Assembly (NCBI RefSeq): GCF_003634575.1
Contig: NZ_RBLJ01000005.1
Location: 416,971-480,970 of the forward strand
DNA: 64,000 nt
Direction of reading: 5' to 3'
From: Photorhabdus asymbiotica
GTDB lineage: Bacteria > Pseudomonadota > Gammaproteobacteria > Enterobacterales > Enterobacteriaceae
The translations under genes were made by a program, and so were the position numbers. The notes beneath the pieces were generated by a model. That model was given only the letters and a program-made list of their open reading frames with translations, searched no databases and was not told the origin of the DNA. Positions 11,017-19,041 of this stretch are shown one piece after another. The first letter of the stretch is position 1; every line of letters starts with the position of its first letter.

Positions 11017-11592
11017 ATGGCGAAGATTGGCTATATCAGGGTGTCAACAAATGACCAAAACAGTGATTTACAGCGAAACGCTTTGATAAGTATAAATTGT
11101 GAGCGGATTTTTGAGGATAAAATCAGTGGAAAAACAGCCAATAGACCGGGTTTAAAACAAGCTTTAAAGCAACTTAAAAAAGGGGATACTTTAGTTGTTT
11201 GGAAGCTGGATCGACTGGGACGTAGTGTAAAAAATATGGTTACTTTAATTTCTGATTTAAGTGAACGTGGTATTCATTTTCAAAGCCTGACTGACAGTAT
11301 TGATACCAGTACCTCTATGGGGCGATTTTTCTTTCATGTTATGAGTGCACTGGCGGAAATGGAACGAGAATTGATAGTTGAAAGAACAAATGCTGGATTA
11401 ATAGCTGCTCGTGCTCAGGGAAGAATTGGTGGCAGACCGGTATCATTCTCATTCACTGAACAACAACAAGCCGCAAGATTGTTGGCTAAAGGCCACTCGC
11501 GGAAACAATTATCATTGATTTACAACACATCGTTATCCACGATATATAAATATTTCCCGGTAAATAAAACGGATTACCGATCAGCTAACTAA
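11017..11592 (+). CDS. Site-specific DNA invertase (serine recombinase, Hin/Gin/Pin family)
   Basis: 191 aa. The N-terminal resolvase/invertase domain starts MAKIGYIRVSTNDQN with catalytic Ser10, plus the conserved arginines in WKLDRLGRSVKNM. The long E helix (FFFHVMSALAEMERELIVERTNAGLIAARAQGRIGGRP) leads to a C-terminal helix-turn-helix (QAARLLAKGHSRKQLSLIYNTSLSTIYKYFP). Length and all landmarks are normal, so it should be active. Family members invert DNA between paired 26-bp sites with Fis bound to an enhancer. It diverges from cassette 2, with two remnants of the same gene at 8394 and 19665. Confidence 0.93.
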   Translation: MAKIGYIRVSTNDQNSDLQRNALISINCERIFEDKISGKTANRPGLKQALKQLKKGDTLVVWKLDRLGRSVKNMVTLISDLSERGIHFQSLTDSIDTSTSMGRFFFHVMSALAEMERELIVERTNAGLIAARAQGRIGGRPVSFSFTEQQQAARLLAKGHSRKQLSLIYNTSLSTIYKYFPVNKTDYRSAN

Positions 11593-11673
11593 ACGTTTAC
11601 TTAGATAACAGATTGCTATTAAACATGGATTTACACATCTGGAAAAATTAATTTATTGGTAATGGAAAAACTA

Positions 11674-12288
11674 TCAGTACCTGGAAATCATCAGATAAAC
11701 TCGACCAATGAAGTTAATTTCATCAATTGCACAATCAAAGGTCACATCATTATCATATACCCTGATTTTACCAACCGGGATTTTTGTGATCTTTTTAATA
11801 CTATGCATTCCTTCAATATCAATTAACCATAAACCATCCTGCACATCAGGTTCTGCTGTATCTAGCAAATACCAAGTGTCATTGTTGTCTATAATGAGAG
11901 GTTTTTTTATTTCTTTGGCAATGAGTTGATTATCTAAAGTCACAGGGTTGTCAGCGTTCAACTTTCCACCAACCAATTTAACCCGTTGTATTGTCGGAGT
12001 GATAATGTTTTCTAAAGATTCCCTTTTCTTTTCTCCATCAGGGAACATTTCTCCTTGTCCTGTGCTTAACCATAACAATGAAGCATTGGTTTCAAGGTTG
12101 CATTGAATAACCCAATCTGCGGGAAAACTATCTCTTAAATACCGGTTTGCCATTGTACTTTTAGACACACCTAAATGGTCGCTTAGTGCTTGACGTGATT
12201 TAAACCCATATGCACTAACAAGGCGTTCGATAGCTTGTTTTCCTCCACTATCTGCACCCATTTTTATCTCAGTTACATTTTTTTTCAT
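11674..12288 (-). CDS. Phage CI-type repressor
   Basis: 204 aa. An N-terminal helix-turn-helix (RQALSDHLGVSKSTMANRYLRDSFPADWVIQCNLETNASLLWLSTGQG) matches the bacteriophage CI repressor family of P2-relatives such as 186. The C-terminal part (NDTWYLLDTAEPDVQDGLWLIDIEGMHSIKKITKIP) is the oligomerisation/peptidase-like fold. It presumably keeps the tail locus silent. It is transcribed away from the structural genes, with candidate operators just upstream at 12302-12353. Confidence 0.85.
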   Translation of the reverse strand: MKKNVTEIKMGADSGGKQAIERLVSAYGFKSRQALSDHLGVSKSTMANRYLRDSFPADWVIQCNLETNASLLWLSTGQGEMFPDGEKKRESLENIITPTIQRVKLVGGKLNADNPVTLDNQLIAKEIKKPLIIDNNDTWYLLDTAEPDVQDGLWLIDIEGMHSIKKITKIPVGKIRVYDNDVTFDCAIDEINFIGRVYLMISRY

Positions 12289-12301
12289 TTAAAGTATAGT
12301 T

Positions 12302-12353
12302 TAGTGAGTCTGCCGTCTTCACAAAGCTCTCTAATTAAGAGCTGTAGTGAGTC
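12302..12353. promoter_or_regulatory. Candidate repressor operator region
   Basis: TAGTGAGTC occurs at 12302-12310 and again at 12345-12353, 43 bp apart. Between them lies the inverted repeat AGCTCT-N7-AGAGCT (12325-12343). The region is immediately upstream of the repressor start at 12288, the expected position for autoregulatory operators. Binding is not shown by sequence alone. Confidence 0.4.
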
Positions 12354-12667
12354 CAAATAAATTTATTAGATCCAATGACTGATATTGCATCATAGGCATC
12401 TAAATTTCAATCTATATACTTTGTGAAACTATATAATCTAAATAAAGAGAAAAAATCTTCTAAGCAATAAAATAAGAAAAACTGATTAATTACAACGAAT
12501 TGTGATAGGAAAGAAACCTTTTTAATCATTAATTATTTCAATAAAAACAATAATTAATATATTAACACTATCAAATATAGTTCTTAAAAAAGATAAAAAA
12601 CCCCTTTAATTTTTTCTAATCAACGTGTACTGTCCTTATATACAGTTATGTTATACGGGGGGTAAGT
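12354..12667. other. AT-rich regulatory gap of the tailocin locus
   Basis: About 310 bp of very AT-rich DNA between the repressor and the small gene at 12668. TATGTTATAC-like promoter elements occur at about 12647-12656. No gene is seen. It probably holds the early promoter facing right. Confidence 0.45.
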
Positions 12668-12850
12668 TTGTCAGTGGACTTTCTTATGGAATCAGTAATA
12701 GCGCAACGTATTAATTTTATTGCCAGAATGGCAACAAGCTGTGAATGTAATCATGTTGAAGATAAAGAGCTAGCTTTGACTTGGATTGCAGAATTATCAA
12801 CGCCACTTGCGAAACAACTTATTAACCGTCATGAAACATTTGAAGAATAA
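12668..12850 (+). CDS. Small protein of unknown function in tailocin early region
   Basis: 60 aa from TTG 12668, preceded by GGGGGGTAAG; an ATG at 12686 is an alternative start. The sequence (ESVIAQRINFIARMATSCECNHVEDKELALTWIAELSTPLAKQL) is acidic and helical, with two close cysteines (CEC). I do not recognise the family. It sits where P2 relatives carry early regulators, to the right of the repressor, and is followed by a hairpin terminator. Confidence 0.55.
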   Translation: MSVDFLMESVIAQRINFIARMATSCECNHVEDKELALTWIAELSTPLAKQLINRHETFEE

Positions 12851-12997
12851 ATGTGACGAATAAATAGTACGCATGTGGGATTTTTGTATGATAAATAATC
12901 TACAGTTTCTAAGTTGGTTATGATTACATTGAAAAATGAGCTGAAAAATAGATATTCCCCATGAATTCAGCAAATTTTAAAAGATATGATTAATTGT

Positions 12998-13026
12998 AGC
13001 CACTGAAAAGTGGCTTCTTGCTTTTC
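12998..13026 (+). terminator. Terminator after the small early gene
   Basis: The stem AGCCACT/AGTGGCT with a 4-nt loop is followed by TCTTGCTTTTC. It separates the early region from the first late (Ogr-type) promoter. Confidence 0.65.
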
Positions 13027-13028
13027 AT

Positions 13029-13048
13029 TTGTACTATTACTCTAACAA
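13029..13048. promoter_or_regulatory. Ogr activator box 1 (gene X promoter)
   Basis: TTGT-N12-ACAA, the dyad recognised by P2 Ogr/Delta-type activators near -55. It is centred about 92 bp before the gpX start codon, which leaves room for a late promoter and a short leader. Confidence 0.65.
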
Positions 13049-13130
13049 TGTTGTTTCATTGTTTCCTCTCTTCTATTGGCACACCATGGTACTCTAATTT
13101 AACAATATTTCCTGTAATAGAGAGTACCTA

Positions 13131-13367
13131 ATGAAAATAATTTCACATCAAAATGATACTGTTGATGCCTTGTGCTGGCGTCACTATGGCCGAACTCAGG
13201 GTATGACTGAACTTGTCCTGGAAGCTAATCCAGGGTTGGTTGAATTGATATTTAAAAAATTTCCTGAATTGTCTGAATATAGCGTAATCCTGCCATATGG
13301 CACTGAAGTTGAAATGCCGGAAGTTATACCAACTACAACAAAACCTATTCTACAACTCTGGGATTAA
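13131..13367 (+). CDS. Tail protein X (P2 gpX family)
   Basis: 78 aa. The LysM-like pattern GDTVDALCWRHYGRT (here NDTVDALCWRHYGRT), VLEANPGL and ILPYGTEVEMPE is characteristic of phage tail protein X. P2 gpX is a small tail baseplate/hub protein needed for tail assembly. It is isolated from gpV by 581 bp, where P2 has lysis genes and the tail completion genes R and S. Confidence 0.9.
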   Translation: MKIISHQNDTVDALCWRHYGRTQGMTELVLEANPGLVELIFKKFPELSEYSVILPYGTEVEMPEVIPTTTKPILQLWD

Positions 13368-13774
13368 AGATAACGAATTGGGGTGAATACAACCATACCA
13401 TTTATGGTAGTGTTAGTTTGATTACTTTTTCATAGGGTTATAACGCTATTTTTACCAGAGTTGTTAGGAGTATGGCTTAATCTACTGGCCTTTTAAGAGC
13501 AAATAAAACCTATCCACATCTTGCAGGATATTTTGGAAAAACTAAAAATTGAATTTGTGTTTGGATCGAAATATGTCTGTTTGGAATTGGATAAGCAAAT
13601 GGTTGAAGTGACTCATTGTAATTGTATTGTTTTACAGCATTCGAACGAGAATCATTAGTAATCAAAAATCAACTTACCTGTAGTATCTTATATCCAGTAT
13701 GTGATTAAACGGTACGACATCGAAATTTCTTAGATTATTGTGTTAAGCGTTGACAAGACCCCCCCCGCAGATTA

Positions 13775-13812
13775 TTAAAAAGCCTTTCTCTCTAAGGGAA
13801 AGGCTTTTTAAT
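13775..13812. terminator. Bidirectional terminator before gpV
   Basis: A near-perfect hairpin, TTAAAAAGCCTTTC paired with GGGAAAGGCTTTTTAA. The A/T-rich stem ends give a U-tract in both directions. It separates the X and V transcription units. Confidence 0.85.
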
Positions 13813-13845
13813 TCATGTTGTTATAGTTTTCCTCCTCTAAGAAAT

Positions 13846-13865
13846 TTGTCTGACCTTTCCTACAA
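13846..13865. promoter_or_regulatory. Ogr activator box 2 (gene V promoter)
   Basis: TTGT-CTGACCTTTCCT-ACAA, a TTGT-N12-ACAA dyad centred about 93 bp before the gpV start. The spacing is nearly the same as boxes 1 and 3 relative to their genes. Confidence 0.68.
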
Positions 13866-13948
13866 TTCGCTTTTAATGTCCACCGCTACCTTTAATGTCA
13901 TTCTTCCAAACATAAACCCATAACTACCTACATGGCATTTTTCCGAAT

Positions 13949-14722
13949 ATGGATACACAACTAACAGAGCTTCTACGCTTATTACGTAACCTGATCAGAA
14001 CTGGTGTTGTTACCGAGGTAGATCATGCCCGAGGTATGTGCCGGATCGCGACAGGCAATCTTGAAACCGATTGGCGGCCTTGGTTGACCATGCGAGCAGG
14101 TCATTCCCGTACCTGGTGGGCACCCAGTGTTAATGAGCAGGTTTTATTACTATCCGTTGGTGGAGAGCTAACCACTTCCTTTGTATTACCGGCTATTTAT
14201 TCCGATCAATTTCCAGCTCCGTCAGTTTCTTCCGAAGCTGTTCATATTGCTTTCCCTGATGGAGCCGTAATGGTGTATGAGCCGAAATTTGGTGCCTTAG
14301 TGGTAAAAGGTATCAGGACTGCCAGTGTGCAAGCTATAAATTCCATATCACTTGAGGCAACGAATATAGCACTAAAAGCACACGATAAAATCTCAATATC
14401 GGCAAATAACAAAATTGAATTGGCATCGCACAACGAAATCTCAATGTCGGCAGATAACAAAATTGGATTGTCATCGCATAACGAAATCGCGATGGGGGCA
14501 GATAACAAAATTGGACTGGAGGCGAAAAAAGACTTTGCACTGAAAGCATATGAAGTCAAGTGTGAAGCAACAAAAGAAATGAGTCTGAAAGCGTCGAAAA
14601 TTAAATTGGACGGTGATGTTGAAAACACAGGCGGAAAACTCAGTTCTAACGGTGTGACCTTACATTCTCACCAACACTCTGGTGTCATGGCAGGCGGTGC
14701 GACAACAGGAGGCCCCGTATAA
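13949..14722 (+). CDS. Baseplate assembly protein V / central spike (P2 gpV family)
   Basis: 257 aa. The N-terminal OB-like domain (RTGVVTEVDHARGMCRIATG, WWAPSVNEQVLLLS) is followed by a beta-helical spike and a C-terminal metal-binding apex HSHQHSGVMAGGATTGGPV. Residues about 140-190 contain three tandem 16-residue units of the form (I-S-M-S-A-D-N-K-I-G-L-S-S-H-N-E), which lengthen the protein beyond P2 gpV (about 211 aa). The spike pierces the outer membrane of the target cell. Its stop overlaps the gpW start (TAATG). Confidence 0.92.
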   Translation: MDTQLTELLRLLRNLIRTGVVTEVDHARGMCRIATGNLETDWRPWLTMRAGHSRTWWAPSVNEQVLLLSVGGELTTSFVLPAIYSDQFPAPSVSSEAVHIAFPDGAVMVYEPKFGALVVKGIRTASVQAINSISLEATNIALKAHDKISISANNKIELASHNEISMSADNKIGLSSHNEIAMGADNKIGLEAKKDFALKAYEVKCEATKEMSLKASKIKLDGDVENTGGKLSSNGVTLHSHQHSGVMAGGATTGGPV

Positions 14723-15099
14723 TGATGTATCTTGGAATGAACCGGCAGACCGGTCGTAGCCTGACAGATTTGGAACATGTACGCCAGTCTGTCAGCGATA
14801 TCTTACTAACACCCATAGGTAGCCGTGTAGAACGCCGTACTTATGGTTCTCTGCTACCTGAATTAATTGACTGGCCACAAAACGCAGCCTTACGCCTGCA
14901 AGTTATGGCCGCCTGTTATACAGCTATCAGCCGATGGGAACCGCGAATTAATCTGACAGCTATCACTATAGATACCCCAAAAGACGGAGATACTCAAAAA
15001 GACGGAGATACCCAAAAAAACGGCAAAATGACAATAGATATATCTGGTCATTATCAGCTGTCCCCTGGGGGTTTTTCTCTATCCATTCCTGTGAGGTAA
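14722..15099 (+). CDS. Baseplate protein W (gp25-like lysozyme fold)
   Basis: 125 aa, GPW/gp25 family: MNRQTGRSLTDLEHVRQSVSDILLTPIGSRVERRTYGS is the conserved sheath-initiator core including the IGSR-E-R-YGS motif. A short duplicated insert (KDGDTQKDGDTQKNG) encoded by 18-bp repeats lies near residue 95. It nucleates sheath polymerisation at the baseplate. It begins inside the stop of gpV and is followed 4 nt later by gpJ. Confidence 0.92.
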   Translation: MMYLGMNRQTGRSLTDLEHVRQSVSDILLTPIGSRVERRTYGSLLPELIDWPQNAALRLQVMAACYTAISRWEPRINLTAITIDTPKDGDTQKDGDTQKNGKMTIDISGHYQLSPGGFSLSIPVR

Positions 15100-15103
15100 A
15101 ACA

Positions 15104-16108
15104 ATGCCGAATATTGACCTAAGCCAATTGCCACCACCTAATGTAGTCGAGCCACTGGATTACGACATCCTGTTGGCTGAACGTAAAGCCAGATTAATAT
15201 CTCTTTATCCTGAAGAACAACGGGATGCTATTACTCGAACATTGGAATTGGAGTCCGAACCTCTGGTTAAGCTACTTGAGGAAAACGTTTACCGGGAATT
15301 GATATTGCGCCAGCGGGTTAATGAAGCTGCCCGTGCAGTAATGTTGGCCTATGCAACTAATAACGATTTAGACCAGTTGGGAGCGAACTATAACGTTACT
15401 CGGGCAGTTATGGAGCCTGATAGTACCTTCCGTAAGCGCATCCAAAATGCCTTCGAAGGGCTAAGTGTTGCAGGGCCGATACGTGCATATGAATATCATG
15501 CTTCCAAAGTTAATGAAGGTATTCGTGTTAATAAAGATGATGAAAAAGGTAAAGGTGAATATCAAATTGTTGATGATGTTTCAGTCATCAGTCCATCACC
15601 AGCTAATGTGACCGTAACTATTTTGTCACAAAAATGGATATGGGAAAAAGATAAGGACGATAAGGTAGATGAAAAACATAACGGTGTACCTTCACAAGAT
15701 TTACTGGATAAAGTGGTTGTAGCACTCAATGACGAAGATGTCAGGCCAGTTGCTGACCGGGTAAAAGTACAACCAGCCCAAATAGTGGAATATCAGATTG
15801 ATGCTGTGCTCCATCTTGATCCGACACCCGAGTCTGAGCCTATTCGTAAATTGGCTCAGCAAAATATGGATAACTATATAAAGGATCAACATAAGTTAGG
15901 ACGGGATATCCGGTTATCCGCTATTTATGCCGCGCTGCATGTAGCAGGGGTACAACAGGTGGAATTAAGAGCTCCGACGAAGGATATAATTCTGTGTGAA
16001 GATCAAGCTCCTTATTGCTCTAGTGCAAAATTAGAACTGGTTAAAACCCAGGCTTCTGATTGTTCCAAACCAAATCCAAATCTCATAATGGGAGGTTATG
16101 ATGAATGA
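15104..16108 (+). CDS. Baseplate wedge protein J (P2 gpJ family)
   Basis: 334 aa, baseplate J-like family: IDLSQLPPPNVVEPLDYDILLAERKARLISLYPEEQRDAI at the N-terminus, then LRQRVNEAARAVMLAYATNNDLDQLGANYNV. Compared with P2 gpJ (302 aa), it has a charged insert around residues 145-205 (WEKDKDDKVDEKHNGV) and a cysteine-containing C-terminal extension (CEDQAPYCSSAKL). It forms the wedge with gpI and gpW. It overlaps gpI by 11 bp. Confidence 0.92.
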   Translation: MPNIDLSQLPPPNVVEPLDYDILLAERKARLISLYPEEQRDAITRTLELESEPLVKLLEENVYRELILRQRVNEAARAVMLAYATNNDLDQLGANYNVTRAVMEPDSTFRKRIQNAFEGLSVAGPIRAYEYHASKVNEGIRVNKDDEKGKGEYQIVDDVSVISPSPANVTVTILSQKWIWEKDKDDKVDEKHNGVPSQDLLDKVVVALNDEDVRPVADRVKVQPAQIVEYQIDAVLHLDPTPESEPIRKLAQQNMDNYIKDQHKLGRDIRLSAIYAALHVAGVQQVELRAPTKDIILCEDQAPYCSSAKLELVKTQASDCSKPNPNLIMGGYDE

Positions 16109-16715
16109 CCGCCTGTTACCAACAGGTTCTACTGTTTTGGAGTTAGCAGCTGCTAAGGCATGTTCGCAATTGCAAAACATTCCAATACCGCTTCGCAAAC
16201 TCTGGAATCCTGATACCTGCCCTGAGGAGTTATTACCCTATCTGGCATGGGCGTGGTCGGTTGATCGCTGGGATGAGAAGTGGTCGGTAAGTACTAAGCG
16301 GGGAGTGATAAAAAATTCGCTGTTTTTACACAGACATAAGGGAACTATTGGTGCCGTTCGTCGCGTGGTAGAGCCGCTAGGCTATCTTATTCAAATAAAG
16401 GAATGGTGGCAGAACAACGAAACACCGGGCACATTCCGGTTAGCGATAGGGGTACAGGAAAACGGCATTACCGAAGAAACTTTTTTAGAGCTGGAACGGC
16501 TAATTTTTGATGCCAAGCCTGTAAGTCGTCATCTGGTAGGTTTATCAATCAATCTGGATATTAAGGGCGAATTTTATTGCGCTGCGACGAGTTATAGTGG
16601 AGATGACCTTACTGTTTACCAATATCTCCCTGATGTCATCACAACTAGCGACAATGCTCCTTTAGGGGCTGCAATTCATTTGATCGATACAGATACATTG
16701 AGGGTTTCACCATGA
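16098..16715 (+). CDS. Baseplate/tail protein I (P2 gpI family)
   Basis: 205 aa, phage tail protein I family: LLPTGSTVLELAAAKACSQLQNIPIPLRKLWNPDTCPEELLPYLAWAWSVDRWDEKW is the conserved core. It links the baseplate wedge to the tail fibre. Start ATG 16098 follows GGAGG inside the end of gpJ, and its stop overlaps the gpH start (ATGA-type coupling), so V-W-J-I-H is one translationally coupled run. Confidence 0.92.
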   Translation: MMNDRLLPTGSTVLELAAAKACSQLQNIPIPLRKLWNPDTCPEELLPYLAWAWSVDRWDEKWSVSTKRGVIKNSLFLHRHKGTIGAVRRVVEPLGYLIQIKEWWQNNETPGTFRLAIGVQENGITEETFLELERLIFDAKPVSRHLVGLSINLDIKGEFYCAATSYSGDDLTVYQYLPDVITTSDNAPLGAAIHLIDTDTLRVSP

Positions 16716-17839
16716 AATACTTTGCAATTTTAACAAAACTGGGAGCGGCGAAGCTGGCAAATGCAGCTGCTTTGGGAACAAAAGTCGATATTACTCATAT
16801 GGCTGTTGGTGATGGTGGCGGTAAATTACCTGATCCTGACGTTAATCAGACACAGCTAGTTAATGAAAAACGTCGAGCCGCAATTAATACATTGAGTGTC
16901 GACCCGGTAAACACCAACCAAATTATTGCCGAACAAATTATCCCTGAAGGTGAGGGTGGTTGGTGGATGCGTGAAATTGGCCTGTTTGACAGTGAAGGTA
17001 ACTTGATTGCGGTGGCAAACTGCCCGGAAACCTATAAACCACAATTACAGGAAGGTTCGGGTAGAACACAAACTATCAGAATGATCTTAATTGTCAGCAA
17101 TACTGATTCAGTAACATTGAAAATTGATCCTTCTATAGTTCTGGCAACTCGTGAATATGTAGATAGTTCTATTCTGAAACATGAAAAAAGTCGCAATCAC
17201 CCAGATGCTACGTTGACAGAGAAAGGTTTTACAAAACTCAATAGCGCGACTAACAGTAATGATGAAACCACAGCAGCAACCCCTAAAGCAGTAAAAGCCG
17301 CTTATGATAATGCCAATAGTAAATTGGCGAAAAACCAAAATGGCGCGGATATCCCAGATAAAAATGCTTTTGTGAAAAACCTTGGTTTGTTGGAAAAGCT
17401 AATTCCGGTCGGTGTACCTATTCCCTGGCCAACTGACACACCACCAGAAGGATGGGTTCAGTGTAATGGTGCGGCCTTTGATAAGTCGAAATTTCCGGAG
17501 TTAGCTAAGGCTTATCCTGGTGGTAATTTGCCCGATTTGCGTGGGGAATTTATCCGTGGTTGGGATGCTGGGCGTGGAGTCGATCCATCTCGCACATTAT
17601 TGGTATGGCAGGAAGGCTCTTATTTACTACAGGAAATTGCTGGTCAGCCTGCTGATAATGTTGTTAATTTTTCACTCAATGAACGTATAAAGTTACAGTG
17701 GGATACTCCCCAACATAAAGAGATTCCACTAAGAGCTAGATCTGTAGGTTCAGCAACAACCTGGACTACCAGTGCTGGTTACATAGGAGTATCAAGGCCA
17801 CGCAACGTAGCGTTTAACTACATTGTAAGGGCAGCATAA
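16712..17839 (+). CDS. Tail fibre protein H, expressed fusion with cassette 3
   Basis: 375 aa. Residues 1-150 form the conserved P2 gpH N-terminus that docks on the baseplate (KYFAILTKLGAAKLANAAALGTKVDITHMAVGDGGG, WWMREIGLFD). A shaft (SATNSNDETTAATPKAVKAAYDNAN) follows. At residue 221 the frame enters crossover site 3 (VKNLGLLEKL). Beyond this a collar-type tip runs to RPRNVAFNYIVRAA. The fibre binds the target receptor. This is the only cassette currently fused to a start codon and shaft, so it is the active allele in this assembly. Confidence 0.92.
   Translation: MKYFAILTKLGAAKLANAAALGTKVDITHMAVGDGGGKLPDPDVNQTQLVNEKRRAAINTLSVDPVNTNQIIAEQIIPEGEGGWWMREIGLFDSEGNLIAVANCPETYKPQLQEGSGRTQTIRMILIVSNTDSVTLKIDPSIVLATREYVDSSILKHEKSRNHPDATLTEKGFTKLNSATNSNDETTAATPKAVKAAYDNANSKLAKNQNGADIPDKNAFVKNLGLLEKLIPVGVPIPWPTDTPPEGWVQCNGAAFDKSKFPELAKAYPGGNLPDLRGEFIRGWDAGRGVDPSRTLLVWQEGSYLLQEIAGQPADNVVNFSLNERIKLQWDTPQHKEIPLRARSVGSATTWTTSAGYIGVSRPRNVAFNYIVRAA
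17370..17395 (+). other. Invertase crossover site 3 (inside gpH)
   Basis: Half-sites TTGTGAAAAACC and GGTTTGTTGGAA around central TT, within the gpH coding frame at residues ~221-228. Codon phase is identical to sites 1, 2 and 4. It is inverted relative to sites 2 and 4, so either can exchange its cassette by one inversion. Confidence 0.82.
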
Positions 17840-18342
17840 TGAGTATATCTGTACTTGAAGAGATCCCGGTGGGAATACCTCTTCCTTGGCCAACTAACAT
17901 ACCACCAAATGGATGGGTAAAATGTAATGGAGCAATCTTTGATAAATCTTTATATCCAAAATTAGCAGAAGTTTATCCTAGTGGTAGGTTGCCTGATTTA
18001 CGGGGTGAATTTATCCGTGGATGGGATGATGGGCGTGGGGTGGACATTGGTCGATATCTGCTTTCCGATCAATTGGCTGATGTTGCTCCACATAATCACA
18101 GGCTTAGCCGGATGTGGTCCAACTCAAGTGCGGCTACAGCTGATGGTTTGGGAACACCGAACTATATTCTCAATAGTGTCACAAAAGAGGCTAACTACGG
18201 AATTGATAGCCGTAGATTGGGTATCGCTACCGGAATGGGAAATGGTGGCTTTGGTTATATGGATAATGCGATTTTTGCTTCAACAGGAACAGAAACACGT
18301 CCGCGAAACGTGGCATTTAATTACATTGTGAGGATTGCTTGA
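17839..18342 (+). CDS. Second tail-collar/fibre tip protein
   Basis: 167 aa starting MSISVLEEIPVGIPLPWPTNIPPNGWVKCNGA and ending RPRNVAFNYIVRIA, homologous to the tips of cassettes 1 and 3 but with its own start (ATG overlapping the gpH stop). The middle (LADVAPHNHRLSRMW..GIATGMGNGGFGY) is distinct. It may be a separately translated collar protein, or an older fibre C-terminus that lost its crossover site. It lies inside the 17.4-19.6 kb invertible piece. Confidence 0.8.
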   Translation: MSISVLEEIPVGIPLPWPTNIPPNGWVKCNGAIFDKSLYPKLAEVYPSGRLPDLRGEFIRGWDDGRGVDIGRYLLSDQLADVAPHNHRLSRMWSNSSAATADGLGTPNYILNSVTKEANYGIDSRRLGIATGMGNGGFGYMDNAIFASTGTETRPRNVAFNYIVRIA

Positions 18343-18944
18343 TGAATAAAGCTGTACTTGTACTGGATGAAAATAATATTGCTATCAGTACTGGAAGTAT
18401 CATTGTGTTTAATTACGATGCGATTACGCTGGAATATTTAAACAGTACTGATGAACATCTTTCCGTTGGCATTGGTCTTCCTGCTAATTCTTGCACAGAC
18501 GCACCGCCTAATGCCCAAGAGGGATATGTTGCCTGCCGTTCATCTGATTTAACTGGCTGGCAAGTTGTGCCAGATTATCGAGGAAAAATAGCTTACAACA
18601 CACAAACTGGGGAACAGAAAGAAATCATTAAACCCGGTGAATTGCCTGGAGAACTGACATTCAAACAACCTGTCACCGATTTTGATAAATGGGATGGTGA
18701 AAAATGGGTAACGGACATTGAAGCCCAAAAAGTCAGCCAGATTGAACAGGCAGAACAACAACGAGTCACTCTGCGCCAACGAGCTGATGAGGCCATGACT
18801 TTATTACAATATGCTATTGAGGCTGAGATGGCTTCAGACGCAGAGAAAGCATTGTTGCTTACCTGGAAAAAGTATGTAGTATTACTAAGTCGTGTTGATA
18901 CTTCACTGGATTCAGATATTGAGTGGCCACAAATACCAGAATAA
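18339..18944 (+). CDS. Tail fibre assembly protein (cassette 3)
   Basis: 201 aa. The C-terminal half (ADEAMTLLQYAIEAEMASDAEKALLLTWKKYVVLLSRVDTSLDSDIEWPQIPE) is the Tfa/gpG signature. The N-terminus (SGSIIVFNYDAITLEYLNSTDEHLSVGIGLPANS) is typical of longer fibre assembly proteins. It is the chaperone for the currently expressed tip and overlaps the previous stop by 4 bp. A GACCGGG hairpin terminator follows. Confidence 0.9.
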   Translation: MMNKAVLVLDENNIAISTGSIIVFNYDAITLEYLNSTDEHLSVGIGLPANSCTDAPPNAQEGYVACRSSDLTGWQVVPDYRGKIAYNTQTGEQKEIIKPGELPGELTFKQPVTDFDKWDGEKWVTDIEAQKVSQIEQAEQQRVTLRQRADEAMTLLQYAIEAEMASDAEKALLLTWKKYVVLLSRVDTSLDSDIEWPQIPE

Positions 18945-18956
18945 TGAAGCTGTTAA

Positions 18957-18988
18957 GACCGGGTATTATGCTACTCTCCGGTCTTTTT
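18957..18988 (+). terminator. Terminator of the V-W-J-I-H-fibre operon
   Basis: GACCGGG...CCGGTC followed by TTTTT, 13 nt after the fibre assembly stop. It is related in sequence to the terminator at 9369. Confidence 0.8.
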
Positions 18989-19041
18989 CAATAATGCAAA
19001 TGAATGGTGTATCTGAAGTAAGTAATAGAGTTTTAGGGGCC

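Larger units (their letters stand above)
13368..13948 (+). other. 581-bp gap where P2 carries lysis and R/S genes
   Basis: No holin, endolysin, spanin or gpR/gpS frame is visible. A 42-codon frame from TTG 13531 (EKLKIEFVFGSKYVCLELDK) is not recognisable. An eight-base C-run lies near 13759, a strong hairpin at 13775-13812 and an Ogr box at 13846-13865. It reads as decayed DNA left by deletion of the lysis module. Confidence 0.5.

Noticed and set aside
13755..13768. Eight-base C-run as a phase-variable tract
   Set aside because: It is not inside or close before any coding frame, so no switching role is apparent.
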